From NCBI RefSeq assembly GCF_033568475.1, contig NC_133122.1, positions 83,041,442 to 83,105,441 of the forward strand: a DNA stretch of 64,000 nucleotides. Reading direction: 5' to 3'. A program made the position numbers and the translations under genes. Positions 11,755 to 23,999 of this stretch are shown here, one piece after another. This DNA is from Henckelia pumila (Eukaryota > Streptophyta > Magnoliopsida > Lamiales > Gesneriaceae). Numbering within the stretch: position 1 is the first letter of the stretch; every line of letters starts with the position of its first letter. Under the pieces are notes generated by a model. It did not search any database, was not told the origin of the DNA, and saw nothing but the letters and a program-made list of their open reading frames with translations.

Positions 11755-11874
11755 AAGATATTTCGTCCTCGAAATCAGATCTTAAGTACTGAATGTAATA
11801 CAAAAATCAGAAACATTCTTTATTCAAATCAAACGTTTACAGAGTTTGTAACTGAATACAACTTAAGAATGAAA

Positions 11875-13449
11875 TCAAAACAACTCAAGATGGTCTTCAC
11901 GCATCCTGTCCTCAAGCTCCCAAGTAGCTTCCTCAGTGCCTCGGCGCTGCCACTGAACTAAAACCAAAGGAATGACTTTGTTCCGTAAAACCTTATCCTT
12001 ATAATCAGGATACGAATAGGTTTCTCAACATAGGTCAAATCCTTGTTCACCTGAACCTCAGACCGCTGCAGAATATGAGATTCATCCGCCACATACCGTC
12101 GCAACAGAGATACGTGGAACACGTCGTGAATACTGGATAGATGCGGTGGCAAAGCTAGTCGATAAGCCAAATCGCCAATGCTCTCCAAGATCTCAAACGG
12201 ACCGATAAACCTGGGAGATAACTTGCCCTTAAGGCCAAATCTGAGAATCTTGCGGAAAGGTGACACTATCACAAACACTTTCTCCCCGACATCGAACTGC
12301 AATGGCCTACTCTTGGTATTAGCATAGCTGGCCTGACGATCCTGTGCAGTCTTAATCTGTTTCTTGATCTGATCAACAATGTCTATCGCCTGCTGGATAA
12401 ACTCCGGTCCCTTAGCCTGTCTCTCCCCCACTTCTTCCCAGAAGAGTGGAGTACGACAACGTTGTCCGTACAACGCCTCAAAAGGTGCCATACCAATACT
12501 AGTATGATAGCTGTTGTTGTACGCGAACTTGATCAATGGCAAATGATCCTGCCAGGCTGAACCAAAATCCATGACGCACGCTCTAAGCATATCCTCCAAA
12601 GTACGGATAGTGCGCTCTTACTGACCATCAGTCTCTGGATGATAGGCAGTACTCAAACTGAGAGTAGTACCCATCGCACGCTGAACACTCCCCCAGAATC
12701 TAGAAGTAAACCTGGGGTCCCGATCGCTGACAATGCTCACAGGCACTCCATGAAGTCGAACGATCTCCTGAATGTACAGCCGAGCCATACGATCCACGTT
12801 GTACTCCCGGCTATAGGCAATGAAATGCGCTGACTTGGTGAGTCGGTCCACCACAACCCAGATAGCATCACAGTTCCTCGGGGACACCGGCAAATGGGTC
12901 ACAAAGTACATTGTGATAAACTCCCATTTCCATTCAGGAATATGCAGACTGTGAAGCAATCCTCCAGGTCTTCGATGTTCCGCCTTGACCTGCTGACACA
13001 CCAAACATCTCGAAACAAACTGATAAACACTGCGTTTCATTCCTTTTCACCAGAAACGAGTACGTAGATCGTTGTACATCTTGTTGCTCCCAGGATGAAT
13101 ACTCAACTTAGTGCGATGTGCCTGAGACAAAATCTCCTCTCGCAACTCTTCATCCTGCGGAATCACAAGCCTACCTGACAAACACAGAAAGCCATCTGAC
13201 TGATAATGAAATCCAGACGAGCTACCCTCGTTAGCTAGATGAGCTAAACGCTGGGTCTTCGAATCAGACATCTGAGCATCTCGAATTTGCGAATACAAAG
13301 CTGGCTCAGATAATATCGCAAACATCTGGATACTCTGCATACCTTTCTTATGCTTGAAGGTATAACCTGAAGTACAACAGTCACTGATCGCACTAGACAT
13401 CGAACAAGTTTGAAGTGCGGATATTCGCACCTTGCGACTCAAAGCATCA
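11875..13449 (-). pseudogene. chromovirus pol C-terminus: RNase H end, integrase, chromodomain
   Basis: Read on the minus strand from 13,449: the RNase H end (DALSRKVR), a linker, the H2C2 zinc-binding domain (HPGSNKMYNDL, then [16 protein letters not shown] at about 13,000-12,950), the integrase core, the GKLSPRFIGPFEI block, and a C-terminal chromodomain (EEATWELEDRMRE). The first catalytic Asp is replaced: TMYFVTHLP, where the family has MDFVTHLP. The second Asp is intact in [12 protein letters not shown], and the Glu is in ERTIRTLED after an in-frame TAA (about 12,618). A frameshift precedes the chromodomain. Gag, protease, RT and most of RNase H are deleted: RNase H joins the LTR directly at 13,449/13,450. 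Confidence 0.92.
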
Positions 13450-14637
13450 GTAATTTGTCCAAATAATATACAACCAAATCAAATAGCTGTATCAACCTCA
13501 AAACAACACAAATAAAACCTAGACGAAGCTCCAGCTGGTCAACCACTGACTAGCCCCTCCTGGATCCACCCGCCTCGTCCAATCGCAAACCTGTCCCATG
13601 GAATAGGGTGTCCAGAAACACAGAGTACGAGACGTGAGCATAAGACGCTCAGTACGAGAGTATGAGTATACATGCATGCAAAGTGAACTCCCTAAAAACT
13701 CGAGGTCAAGGATCAGATAACAGAGACAGACCGGGCCCTGGTATGTAGCACGTTGTCCCGTCACTTCAGGAGGTGGCTCCCATACCAAATACCAGTGGAT
13801 TTACCGGACCCAAAGTCATGGAAGTCCATCCAATAACAGGATAGGGTACAACCCTACTAACAGATATCTCGAAGGAGATAGCTCAGTATGCAAATGAATG
13901 CAGCATAAATCAATGACATATAAACCATGCAGTCACATAATACATGCATAATCAGTCAGGATATCTCGAACAGTACTTCCGTACCTCAAAACAGTGCAAG
14001 CTCTACCAACTCTAGGTCCATGTCTATAGTCTGCTCTACACTGCCAAATGATACTACTATCATTAAAGTGCTCTAAAAGCCTTAACTAAGCTACTGCATA
14101 CTCCTAAATATTTATAGGAAGCAAAAGTTATACCTTCGTCCGTTGTTAGCCCTTTGATGTCGATGCCTCCAGAACTTGGGCACAACTCCGCTACGACTAT
14201 CGAACGCCTCGACGACTCCCGGGTCAAGCCTATGAAGACTAGAACTACTCAAATATGCCTGGAATAGAGAGGGATTCTCGGAATTGGCAAATGAAAGTGA
14301 AGCCTCGGCCTTCTATTTATAGACAACGATCGGAGCTTCCGATCCTCGATCGGAACATCCAAACCTAGATTGGAACGTCCGATCCTGCCATCGGAGCTTC
14401 CGAAAATCCTTATCTGCCACGTGTCAAAATATCACTTGTTGACTTCGGATAAGGGTGATGGGAGCTTCCGATCTAGCCACACGTCATGCCTGACGTAATA
14501 TGATCGGAGCTTCCGATCCTGCATCGGAGCTTCCGATCCAGTTCGGAACTTCCGAACTTGCCTTCGGAGCTTCTGAACTCTATCCAAGTGATTATGATTA
14601 ATTTCTTGATTACTGATTTTGGTTACGGGCTACTACA
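13450..14637 (-). mobile_element. 5' LTR of the reverse chromovirus, truncated at the deletion
   Basis: Collinear with 10,531-11,741; the last ~115 bp of the LTR (minus sense) are missing. One deletion therefore removed the LTR end, PBS, gag, protease, RT and most of RNase H. The palindrome array is kept at about 14,331-14,575, with one unit lost by a small deletion near 14,460. Flanks of the pair (taata / ttatt) do not give a clean duplication. Confidence 0.9.
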
Positions 14638-14921
14638 TTATTAAAGCTTGAAATAGATACATTTAGCGCAGTATATTTCTGTTCACTATATCTCTTAAGC
14701 TTATTTTATGATCTCAACTGAAACCTATATTCATGAGTATACGCATCTTTAGTCACATCACATTAATGCTCAACTTTGACAATGAGATTTTATGATACTT
14801 ATATCCTTAATCTATTTAAGATTGTTGCACTGGGAGCAGATATAGCACATAAAATAATTTCATAGTCATTTCAAGCTCATTACAAAAGAAACTAACATAA
14901 GTTTTGCAGGAATTTTAACAG
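14638..14921. other. SIRE spacer, no gene seen
   Basis: AT-rich and closed in all frames apart from short runs. It lies downstream of the antisense frame on the minus strand and would hold its 3' end. Confidence 0.4.
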
Positions 14922-15350
14922 TTACAAAAGAGCCTCGAAGGCTCGTACTGCCTTAGCTATCTCCTTCTCCACTGCAAACTTCCATGAAAACATGAAGAGC
15001 GTAAGCTCTCTGGTAGGAGAACGAACAAATCTGATATCCTCCGACCGGATGAGCTCCAGCTCTTTGAGCTCCTTATAGAGCAAGATCAGATACAGACCCT
15101 CAGAACTGAAGATCTTCTCCTGAATATTGGACCCCAGCATCTCCTCATAATGTAGCATCTGGACAGCATAATCACTAGCAGAATCTGAAGAACTCGGTGG
15201 AAGGACAGCAGAAAAGTGAAGACGCAGCTCTTCTACTGCTTCCCACTCCGCTATGACTCGTTCAAACACTACATCTTCATACTCTCGCTTTCAAACTCGA
15301 GTTAACGCAGCGTTAAACTCAGTAGCCAAATCTCCTCCAGGACCCGACAT
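14922..15350 (-). pseudogene. antisense ORF between pol and the third ORF of the SIRE element
   Basis: The minus-strand ATG at 15,350 opens a 143-codon frame that is uninterrupted except for TGA at codon 20 (15,291-15,293); after it the frame runs 122 codons to TAA at 14,922. It begins MSGPGGDLATEFNAALTR. The product would be acidic and rich in Glu and Leu, with helical segments such as FERVIAEWEAVEELRLHF, and no zinc finger, signal peptide or catalytic motif. I do not recognise a family. Extra antisense ORFs are known in other plant LTR elements (for example some Tat-lineage gypsy elements). The composition looks coding rather than random, but the frame is damaged. A (TA)n tract lies just upstream of its ATG. 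It could also be a captured host fragment. Confidence 0.55.
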
Positions 15351-15360
15351 TTTGATCTTT

Positions 15361-15383
15361 TATATATATATATATATATATAT
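15361..15383. repeat. (TA)n microsatellite
   Basis: About eleven TA units, 10 bp upstream of the antisense ATG. It could supply TATA-like sequence but is too close to the ATG to be its own TATA box unless the start is downstream. Confidence 0.8.
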
Positions 15384-15856
15384 GAGTTTTTGTGAACAAT
15401 TGATGCCTTACTAATTTGATGATCTTGTATTTATAGGAATAACAAGGAATGTGAAGGGTCGGCAGACATACATCTCGCCTTTCCCTTATCTACTGATACA
15501 CTCAAAAGTCGCAAATCATGATTACAGGACCTGACAGTGTATCCGAAACGACAACTCCTGATGTCTGACATGAGTAGTATACATACATTGGATATCATGC
15601 CAACCGCCTTTATATTTTGATATATTTTATTACTCATCCGTACTTTTGCGCGCACATTTCAATTTGTATTTTCAAAATTCAAATTTTAAATTTTAATGAT
15701 GTGTATACCACATCGTGGCAATATGAACTCCTAACACCAACATATTTATATTTTTTTTTGCAAAAGCCCAAAAATCAATCCTTTCATTACTTATCTCTTC
15801 AAAAACCCTAATTGTATCTCTTAATTTCAGCACTTCACCATATCTATCCAGAAAAC
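15384..15856. other. spacer before the third ORF
   Basis: No convincing gene. Short frames on both strands (for example minus 15,431-15,655) have no recognisable features. This stretch could hold the leader of the third ORF and the promoter of the antisense frame. Confidence 0.35.
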
Positions 15857-15860
15857 ATGT

Positions 15861-18570
15861 TTGGCAATCAATTTTGATGAAGTATACTCCATAAACAACA
15901 CCGAAATCTCTGCGATATTTCGTATGCTTGAAGCATCTGGACTCCGGAAATTTCTTAGCTCATGCTCGACTATTGATTACATTCTAGTCAAGGAATTCTT
16001 TGACTCTGCAGAACTCCATCATGGCAGCATTACTTGTGTCATCAAGGGACGACGTGTGGAATTCAATCAAAGTTTCTTCGGTGAAAAGTTTGCGTTGCCC
16101 ACCAGTGGTTTGATTAAATGCGCAAACTTACCAGATGGTAATGCAGCTCATTAGGCAACTGAATTCACGTTGGATGGATCACCTATAAATTCAACGGCCT
16201 CAAACAAAGCTTGAAGCCAGCTTATCGACTCCTAGCCAACATCGTTGAAAAAACACTTTTGGTCAAAACAGGATCTTATGACAAGACCACTCTCGAGAAA
16301 TTTCAGTATATGGTCTCCATTGAATCTCAGTTGAACATCAATTGGTCTTCTATTCTCTATTCCACTCTTTGTGAAATGATTCGGGGCAAGGGACAATCCG
16401 AAGGCTTCACAGTCCAGATATGCCACATTTTTACGGCCTTGGATGTTGACTTTTCTAAATTTGAGGCATTGCATGTCTTGAAATGACTCAACGCGGTCAC
16501 CATTCCCTTGTTCATACAAAAGAATCAAGTAACAGCTGATTAGTTGCGAACCATCAAACAAGAAATTGGCGCAGAACAACAGCAAGGCACTATGGGCACT
16601 ACAGCTCTTCCACAGAAGCGTCCTCGAACCAGCAGACGCACTGTGATCATTGAATCAGATGCAGATGACGATGCCAGTGACAATGCTCCGTTGGTTCAGG
16701 TTTTCGGCAGTTTCTCTCCTCCTCCAAGGAAGAAAACAACACTCAAGCCATCTCAACCGAAACCCAAAAGGATAAAGTTGTTGTCAATGGTTCACACACC
16801 GCCCTCTCAAGTCACAAAGACAACCATAGCAGTCTCAGCCTCTATGAATCTAGTTGCTCAAAAAGTCTCGACTTCTCAGCTGATATCCAAGCCAACTGAA
16901 AGTGCCACTGTTGCACTTGCACCAATATCGGTTGCAGTCTCCTCTCCGTCAATTGATGCAGTACTCACCTCCACTGACCCCATCATCAACTCCCAAGCTT
17001 CTCTATCCAAAGGAATCACTCTCACTGAGCCATTAATTTCAGCTATCGGCAACAACACCATGACTGATATTCAAGGAAAAGGCAAAGGCATTTCGTACCT
17101 CCTCCAAAAGCTCCATATGTAGCCAAAATGGAAGTACAACTCATCATCTATGGAATACTCAAAGTATTTCGCTTCAAACTAATAGAATTTGATGAGTGGG
17201 TCAACTATTGTCTCAACGTTTCATACACTCAGATTTTGAACGAGGACAAGCTAGAATACCTCTCCAAATTAGAGGATAAAATGTTCATTCTCACAGCTAC
17301 CCCACATCTTGAGACCGCCCTCAGGGGACATAAATTGGTAGATGTCCAACTACGTGATAGCCTCGCTCGCTACATTCTCTCCCAAAGAGAACAAAATTTT
17401 CAACCAATGAGCAAAACTGCCAAAGATAATAGTGAAGTCATTTTGCGTCTCAAACAGTCAGTTGATGTTACTGACACATTTTTACGAGAATATTGGCTGA
17501 AGCACTACATTCCTCAACCGACCGCCGAATACATTCAAATGTATCTTGCAGAAGTTACAGCGATGATTCCAACTCTGGATTCTCATGATAACTCAGAACC
17601 ACCTGACTTCATCTTCACTTCAGAGGAACAAGAATTCATTGCAGCTCAAGATGAATCTCCTTTGGGGTATTCATCATTTGTCTCTAACCCTGAGGAACCA
17701 ACAACATCATGTCATCCTACTGCTTCCGAACCATGACCGATCTCACCAATCACAACTATTGCAGATGATTCTCTCCTTGAGATTCCACTCACCTCTGTTT
17801 CGGACGTTCTAAAGTCCTTATCCGATTTGGATGAAGTTCAGATTACATCCTCACCTCATGAGATGCACTCTGCTGATTCTTCTCCAAAAACGAATATTGA
17901 AGACACTCATCCTACTAGTACAGTCAGTCATGTTGATCAGGAGATCAGGGTAATTGCACCCTATGCCTTGAACAACACCACCATACCTGATGAAAACATA
18001 ATCTCCTCCCCTGTTACAACTCTTGCAGACGCTCAAGCATTTACAATCGATGCCTCAGAAGCTAACATTGACAAACTTGCCTCAGCATCTATTGTTGAAC
18101 AAGAATCTTCGACTTATGCTCTGGAATGAATTATAGAAGATCTTCGCTCTACGACGCAGAGCCTTAGCAATCGCATTCAAGGGCAAGATGCTGGTATTGA
18201 GAGCTCTAGATCTGCCATCATGTCTCTCCTTAATAGCTTATATTCTGAGATTGGCAGATGCACTACTGAATCAAAAAACCACAAGGAACGCAATATTCGC
18301 GCCATGGATACTGTTGCAGAACAAGTGTCACAAACTATTCGTCGCATGAATGAGCACACCACAGCAAAGATCTCAATTCTTCAAGATGACTTGACTGATC
18401 ATATTGACTCTTGTATTGACTCCTTTCAAGACACTATTGGTGCAAAACTTGGAGAGATTATCTCTCATCTTAACCGTGGGGATGTAAAAAAGGGAAAATA
18501 TCCAGAAAATCAGTTGACACTGAACGAAAAAAGCGAGATGCTCCACAACACATGCAATAGTGATTTATAA
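15861..18570 (+). pseudogene. SIRE-type third ORF (env-like position), coiled-coil protein
   Basis: About 900 codons in three frames. The N-terminal part (about 15,861-16,500) reads INFDEVYS, LEASGLRKFLSS, VKEFFDSAELHHGSI, FGEKFALPTSGL, then YRLLANIVEKTLLVKTGSYD and INWSSILYSTLCEMIRGKGQ. This order matches a protein type I recall as multicopy in Lamiales/Gesneriaceae gene sets. The middle is Ser/Thr/Pro-rich with a basic patch (KRPRTSRR, about 16,615). The C-terminus (about 18,130-18,520) is heptad-like and probably coiled coil. It sits between pol and the 3' LTR, where SIRE elements carry an env-like ORF. Stops lie at 16,152, 16,484, 16,541, 17,120, 17,734 and 18,127, with frameshifts near 16,200 and 17,125. 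No ATG fits the first frame well. No transmembrane segment is evident, so an envelope function is not shown. Confidence 0.7.
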
Positions 18571-18734
18571 GGTATATTTATCACATTTCAGCAACGTAGG
18601 TGTAATAGGTTTTTATTGCGTTTTTGTCAATGATTGCTTGTAACATGTTATGTATCAATGCAATTCATTTTCGCAATGAATTCATCTCGTAAATTTTCTT
18701 TGTATTGATTTTTGGGGCCTAGGTTTTGTCAACA
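18571..18734 (+). other. 3' untranslated spacer of the SIRE element
   Basis: Short AT-rich stretch between the third ORF and the polypurine tract; no gene. Confidence 0.5.
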
Positions 18735-18750
18735 CCAAAAAGGGAGAAAT
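18735..18750 (+). promoter_or_regulatory. polypurine tract of the SIRE element
   Basis: ccaaaaagggagaaat sits just before the 3' LTR, the usual form and place of the SIRE-type PPT (caaaaagggggaga). Confidence 0.75.
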
Positions 18751-19962
18751 TTTTGAATCCTAAATTTTGGTGATAACAAAACAACACTTCATTGTTATAG
18801 TTCGGCCGTCGTTTATGTGTATAACATGTGACAAATAGAAATCTACCGACTTCAACATATCAACTGACAATGGAAGATATCGACTGGAATATGCAGTACC
18901 AGCTGATCTAAGCATGTCAACCGTTATCTGTCAACTGAGCTAAGCACATCAACCGAATAGTGCTCAACTGATCTGGGCTGAATTCATTAGTGCTAAATAT
19001 CTGCCGAATTCAAAGAGTCACGAATCCCTAGTATCGGATAGTTGACAAGACAACTTAAATGCAAAAGACGGAGCATTTAAGGAGTCGTCTGATAAAGTGA
19101 GAAAAACCATAATTAGCATTTAATGCCGAGACACATTGAATAGACAATTTAAGGCATTCCGAGTACAGATACTCCAAAAGATAAAGTCATATTTCACAAA
19201 TCAAAAAATGATATCTGACACTCAGGACGTTTCTTACCATTGACAGAAAGAAAAAGACATTGGAAAAACTGATATAAATATCAAAGCTCGCCAAGAAGAA
19301 ACAGAGCTACGTTTATACGAAGATTTACATACTTGAGCACTTGACATTACTCTGAACACTCGAATGCTCGTTTAACCCTTCTCATCCAAAGCACATCTGA
19401 TCTATCAAGAGATCTACTCAAGGGTTACTCAGATCTAAGCTGTTGTTTGAAGAACATTCATCGTTACAAGGATTTGAGATTCCAAGCTATCAAGCAGTTT
19501 AGACGTTCATCATCATCAACTGAAGAAAAGTTTGATAATAACTTGAGATCTTATCAGTGTAAATCTAGGAGTTCCATCTTAGGCAATTGATAAGTCCTAA
19601 CTTGGATCGGGTGTATTACAAGACGTTGTGATAACCAAAATCTTCTAGTGTATCCTTCCCGTGAGAAAAAAAAGGGTGACGTAGGAGATTGATCTCCGAA
19701 CATCCATAAACATATCTGTGTTCATTTACATTACTGCATTTCACCACTTTCCTTCTTTACCACCTAGTCTAGTGAGAACTGTTTTCGCACTACTCTAGTA
19801 GTTCTTATTTATCTAGGAAGCTAAAAGAAAAATTGGTTGAGTAGACTAACATTTGCTCAATCACCGTGTTTTTAAAAGAAAAATCTATAAGTATGTATTC
19901 ACCCCCGCCCCCCCCCCCCCCTCCTCCCTCTACACACACACACACACACACGATCCCCAACA
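18751..19962 (+). mobile_element. 3' LTR of the SIRE-type copia element
   Basis: Begins ttttgaatcctaaattttgg (TGTTGAATCC with the G changed) and ends cgatccccaaca, giving 1,212 bp. 'ttttggtgataacaaaacaac' near the start is characteristic of SIRE/Maximus-type LTRs. It contains repeated 'tcaactga(t/g)ct' words in the 5' half, a TATA-like gatataaata at 19,271, a run of about 15 C and an (AC)n tract at its 3' end. The 5' LTR lies outside the window or is lost. Confidence 0.85.
19904..19950. repeat. C-run and (AC)n microsatellite inside the LTR
   Basis: A pure C tract of about 15 followed by CT-rich sequence and about ten AC units. Tract length is likely unstable or misassembled. Confidence 0.8.
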
Positions 19963-20367
19963 GATTTTTTCATGCTTTTTTCCAAAGCAAAGATTTTTGC
20001 TCACGCTTCATGCTTAATCGCACTTAAACGATGCTTTTTTGCGCTTTTTAGAACACTGGTCTTAATCGTAAGCGAAGTAAAATTTTTTACAAGATAAACA
20101 AAAAATATAAGAGAAATTAAACATATGATGTTTTCTGGAAAACAAGAAATTAATAACAAAGTGAAAATTTTCCAACTAGTCACAAAGATTATAAAAAACA
20201 AATTTAATTTAGAGATATATATGTATTATTTAATTTTATAATTGAAAATAAGTATCGGATTAATTTTTAGAAAACTACGGTGGTCAAATGAGGGTAAAAA
20301 ATAAAAGAACAAAGAAATTATAAAATAAATTGAGAGTGGGACAAGTGTCAAAAAAACAAATGGCTTA
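19963..20367. other. AT-rich flank, no gene seen
   Basis: Unique-looking AT-rich sequence between the copia LTR and the C-terminal exon of the RPA-like pseudogene. It may hold the 3' end of that gene. Confidence 0.4.
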
Positions 20368-23207
20368 GGGTATTACCTTTTTGCCAGGGTCGAACGAACC
20401 CAACTTTATTCTCTTTTTGTAATCACCCAAAGCTTCATCATCAATATCCAATATTTTTTTGCTTTCTCTTGCTTTTGGGAGTGACACTTTCTTCCTTGAG
20501 CAATTTTTTGTTGTTTCGCGCTTTCGCTTTGTTGGTTTTCTCCAACTTTTTAGGCTCCTTCTCAATTCCATCAACTATCACATAAAATATTTTGTTATTT
20601 GTATCCATTGATTCTCCCATCATAAACAAAAATTTGTAGTTATCTTTGACCACATCATCCAATGGATCAACAACCTTTTCTTTATTCGAGCTAAGCTGCA
20701 TCATTTATCAAACAAGCAACACATAAAAAATATGTTTACTTTATATAATTGTAAATGAATATTTTACAAAGTAATTATATCTGCTAGATAATGTGAACAT
20801 TTTTTTGGATGTTGATGTAGTCCTTGAATAGGATGTCCAATGAACATTGCTACAACATCGTCGATGATTATGATTCTAGCAACATCATCTCCATTATCCA
20901 CCAACAATGATATTTTATATATTGAAATAAAATTATCGATTAATTAATTTTTGTGTTTGTATATAAAGCTTTATGATTATAATAATATATATGAAGTACA
21001 ATACCGTGGGACTATCTTTATCTTTAACTTTTTGCAGTTCAAACAAATAAGACCATTCATCTTCTCTGTGGCTAGGTTGAAGCAATGATCGCATGCTTCA
21101 TACCAAATTGATAATCTATTTTCTATTTCCTTTATTCTACTTTTAAAAAAGTAATATAAATTCAACATTCAAAGAAAATTGTATCAACTTAATTCATTTT
21201 AATTGTGTAAATATTATTCGCATCATATGTAAATAACTTCTGGTAATTATATTTTTGAATCATTTAGAATGGAAACAGTTGTATTATATTTATATTAATT
21301 TATAAAGAATTGTCCAAACCTATGTGAAACTCCCTTTTTTGTTGAGCATATCTTTTGTCGTCACCCTTGTTGCGATTTTGAACATCTTCTCGGTCCAAGC
21401 TGTTTAGATGCTTTTGTCTTTTGTTAACGTCCATCCTATGGTAATGTGTAAAAGCTCAAAAGCAGATTTTGTTGTTTCATTTTCAAAATTAATTCGGTGC
21501 GATAGTTAATTTAAAAAATGTGAATAATATAACCACATGGAGAAAACAGTTTATTCTCAAAGGCAAATAACTTTTTAAAAGGATTACCGTCAATTGATTA
21601 TTTAAGTAGTTTAATATCATGATTGCATCGAAAGATTAAAAAATAATAAATTTATATTAATATGAACAAAAGATCTAGGATCCACTATAAATTTCTACTT
21701 CTACGTAATGGCTTATTAATAGATAGATATCAAAGATATCAATTCAGTAGGCAAAAATTATGTCAATTAAAGTTTTTTTTTTTGAAAAAGGTGAAAAAAA
21801 TAACAATTCGATCAAAAAAGGTTCATGAAAAATATGCTGGAAAATAATATAATGACTACACGTAACTAAGTTATTAACCTATAATGTTTTTGTGCATGGT
21901 GCAAAAGAAGTGATTATGATGATTACACTTCTTGTTATATATATGCATCAATCAGTCTACAACACTTATGTACATTGAATAAATTTATCAAATGCAGTGT
22001 AAGTTGATTAAAACATTTGATATATCTGAAAATTAATCATTTACCATGAGTCTATAATTTCTATATCATCACATTGAGGGTTGAAAAAAGACGTTGTAGT
22101 TTGAGTAGACCCCAATTGAGAAGTTCCTTAATGATAATATAAAAATTAGTTAGTTTACGAGTATAAGTGTATATATTAATCAATAAATGATTGATTATGT
22201 GATAAGAATAATCATGGTATGTTTGCATCTTGAGATTAATGAAAGCAATAATCGGTTTCTCTAATTCCATAAATTTCATCAATTGGCCCTCGTTCACAGC
22301 AAAATCATCCCAGATTTTTATCCTAATCAAATTAATTCTACCACAAAACTTTTTTTTTAAATGATCGTTCAATTATTTGAATAATGTATAAAATATAGTT
22401 TAAGTACTTACTCTGTATCCAATAATATTATATCTCTTATGTACCCAATTGATCCAATTTCTTTGTTAAATTCATGCAAATATCCAACGTTTTTTTAGTA
22501 CGCAAATAATATCTGCAGCAGAAGAATATTATTATTAAATATTAAAAGACATGTTCTGTATTTATTGGAAAAAAATTAATCAATGAATTTTTTTATAACT
22601 TACGTTGATCTTCATTTTCGCAAAGATCTGATGTTACATCATTGAATCTTGTAAAAGCAAAATGTATCCGAGACAGTGTTAGCTTGTATTGTAACTCTTC
22701 GAAAACCGTACCTCGTTTGAAGAATAGTTCAAATTTTGAGTTAAAATTTGGATAATTGTTGTTTATGCATCTGACGAGTGGATTATAGATCATGTAGTTT
22801 TTATTTGTCTCAAGTAATACACGAAAATTGTGGATTAGATTTGAGAAAATAAGTTCATAAATAAGTGTTCCCTGCAATAAAAACAAAAGGGAAGCAAATA
22901 ATAAAATGTGATGGTTAGATATAAAATGCAAAGATATATCAAGTATAATAAAAAAGCAAATCATATATTTTCCAATGCTTAAAATTAAAGCAAGGTTCAA
23001 TTCATGTAACTGTAAAAGCATGTATATTTGAAACATTTGTTGTAATAGCAAAGTAATTACCTCTTCATCCATGAATATCATTTTTCGTATAGTTTTTCCT
23101 ACTTTGAGTGAAATTTCGTTACTTTGTCGAAGAACAAATATCTTGAGAGCAATCTTTTTGCCATCGTTTTTTATTTCTTTCAGTGGTGTTTGTTTAAAAT
23201 TATCCAT
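20368..23207 (-). pseudogene. RPA1-like gene (replication protein A 70-kDa subunit family), degenerate
   Basis: RPA large subunits bind single-stranded DNA through OB folds and a C-terminal zinc-ribbon OB fold. Exons readable on the minus strand: 23,207-23,061 (MDNFKQTPLKEI..., GT donor), 22,871-22,604 (ending at a GTAAGT donor), 22,512-22,412, 22,337-22,213, 22,126-22,045, 21,435-21,320, about 21,160-21,003 (CDHC ... CLNC, then VPRY), about 20,925-20,793 (SLLVDNGDDVARIII), and 20,704-20,368 (Lys-rich tail). Family motifs are RDIILLDT, KIWDDFAVNEG and EKPIIAFINLK. Exons 1-5 have compatible phases. Damage: one extra A in a 7-A run in exon 3, an exon-4 donor reading AT instead of GT, and no AG before the exon at 20,925. 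The homopolymer shift could be a sequencing error, but the splice lesions suggest a pseudogene. Plant Helitrons also carry RPA1-like genes; I saw no clear Helitron ends. Confidence 0.72.
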
Positions 23208-23999
23208 TGCAGTTATTTTATTGAATCTCTAAAAGCTATTTTTAACATTATATTACTTACAAGACACCAAGTGGGACACCCAAATTGACAAAAAATATTA
23301 TTATTGGGAAAAAATGAAGCTAGTTGTAACTCACTTGTCTATGCTTCCCAAATAACGAAGCGAACAACCATCCGCAGAGCCTGCAATTCGTGAAGAAAAG
23401 AAAAAACAATACAAGCATCAACAAGCATACATTGAAGTTATTTTTTTGGGTCTTATGTGTGAAGCAATTTAACATATATCCACCCCAATAGATAACTTTA
23501 AAAAAACGCGAAAATGAAAAAAGAGAAAAATGAAAACAATTCACGAACAACCAGCAACCCAGACAGAAGGATACCAACCATCAAGGGTAAGGAATTGAGA
23601 AGCATCGGCACACACGTTAGCAAAACAAACCTGTGAGGAGAAGTGAGAATAATTACAGTAAAGAAAAGAAGAGTTTAGAAGAGTTTAGAGATAGTGAAGA
23701 GAAAAGATCGTGGATTTGAGTAAGCATACCTTGAGACGAGTCCAGAAACTCGAGCGGGCTTCCTAGTTCCTGCCACGGACAATTTTCTGTAGAAAGAAAG
23801 AAAAGAAGGAGACACGATGAAGTCAATCACGGCAGAATAGGGGCAATAGAAGAGACGTCTAGAAGCAGAAATCGTAGTCAAAGGACCATAATTGAAGAGA
23901 AGGAGGTTAATTAATTAATGATGGTGTCAATTAAAAAAGTAAATAATGAAGAGAAGGAGGTTAATTAGGACAAAACACAAATCAAAACCATAGATTTAT
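23208..23999 (-). other. upstream region of the RPA-like pseudogene
   Basis: AT-rich; the open frames here (for example minus 23,320-23,577) are hydrophobic low-complexity shadows. It may hold 5' UTR exons. A 20-bp 'gaagagaaggaggttaatta' block occurs twice (about 23,893 and 23,948). Confidence 0.35.

Noticed and set aside
20001..20201. short hydrophobic minus frame
   Set aside because: AT-rich low-complexity translation (Phe/Ile/Leu); typical of non-coding AT-rich DNA.
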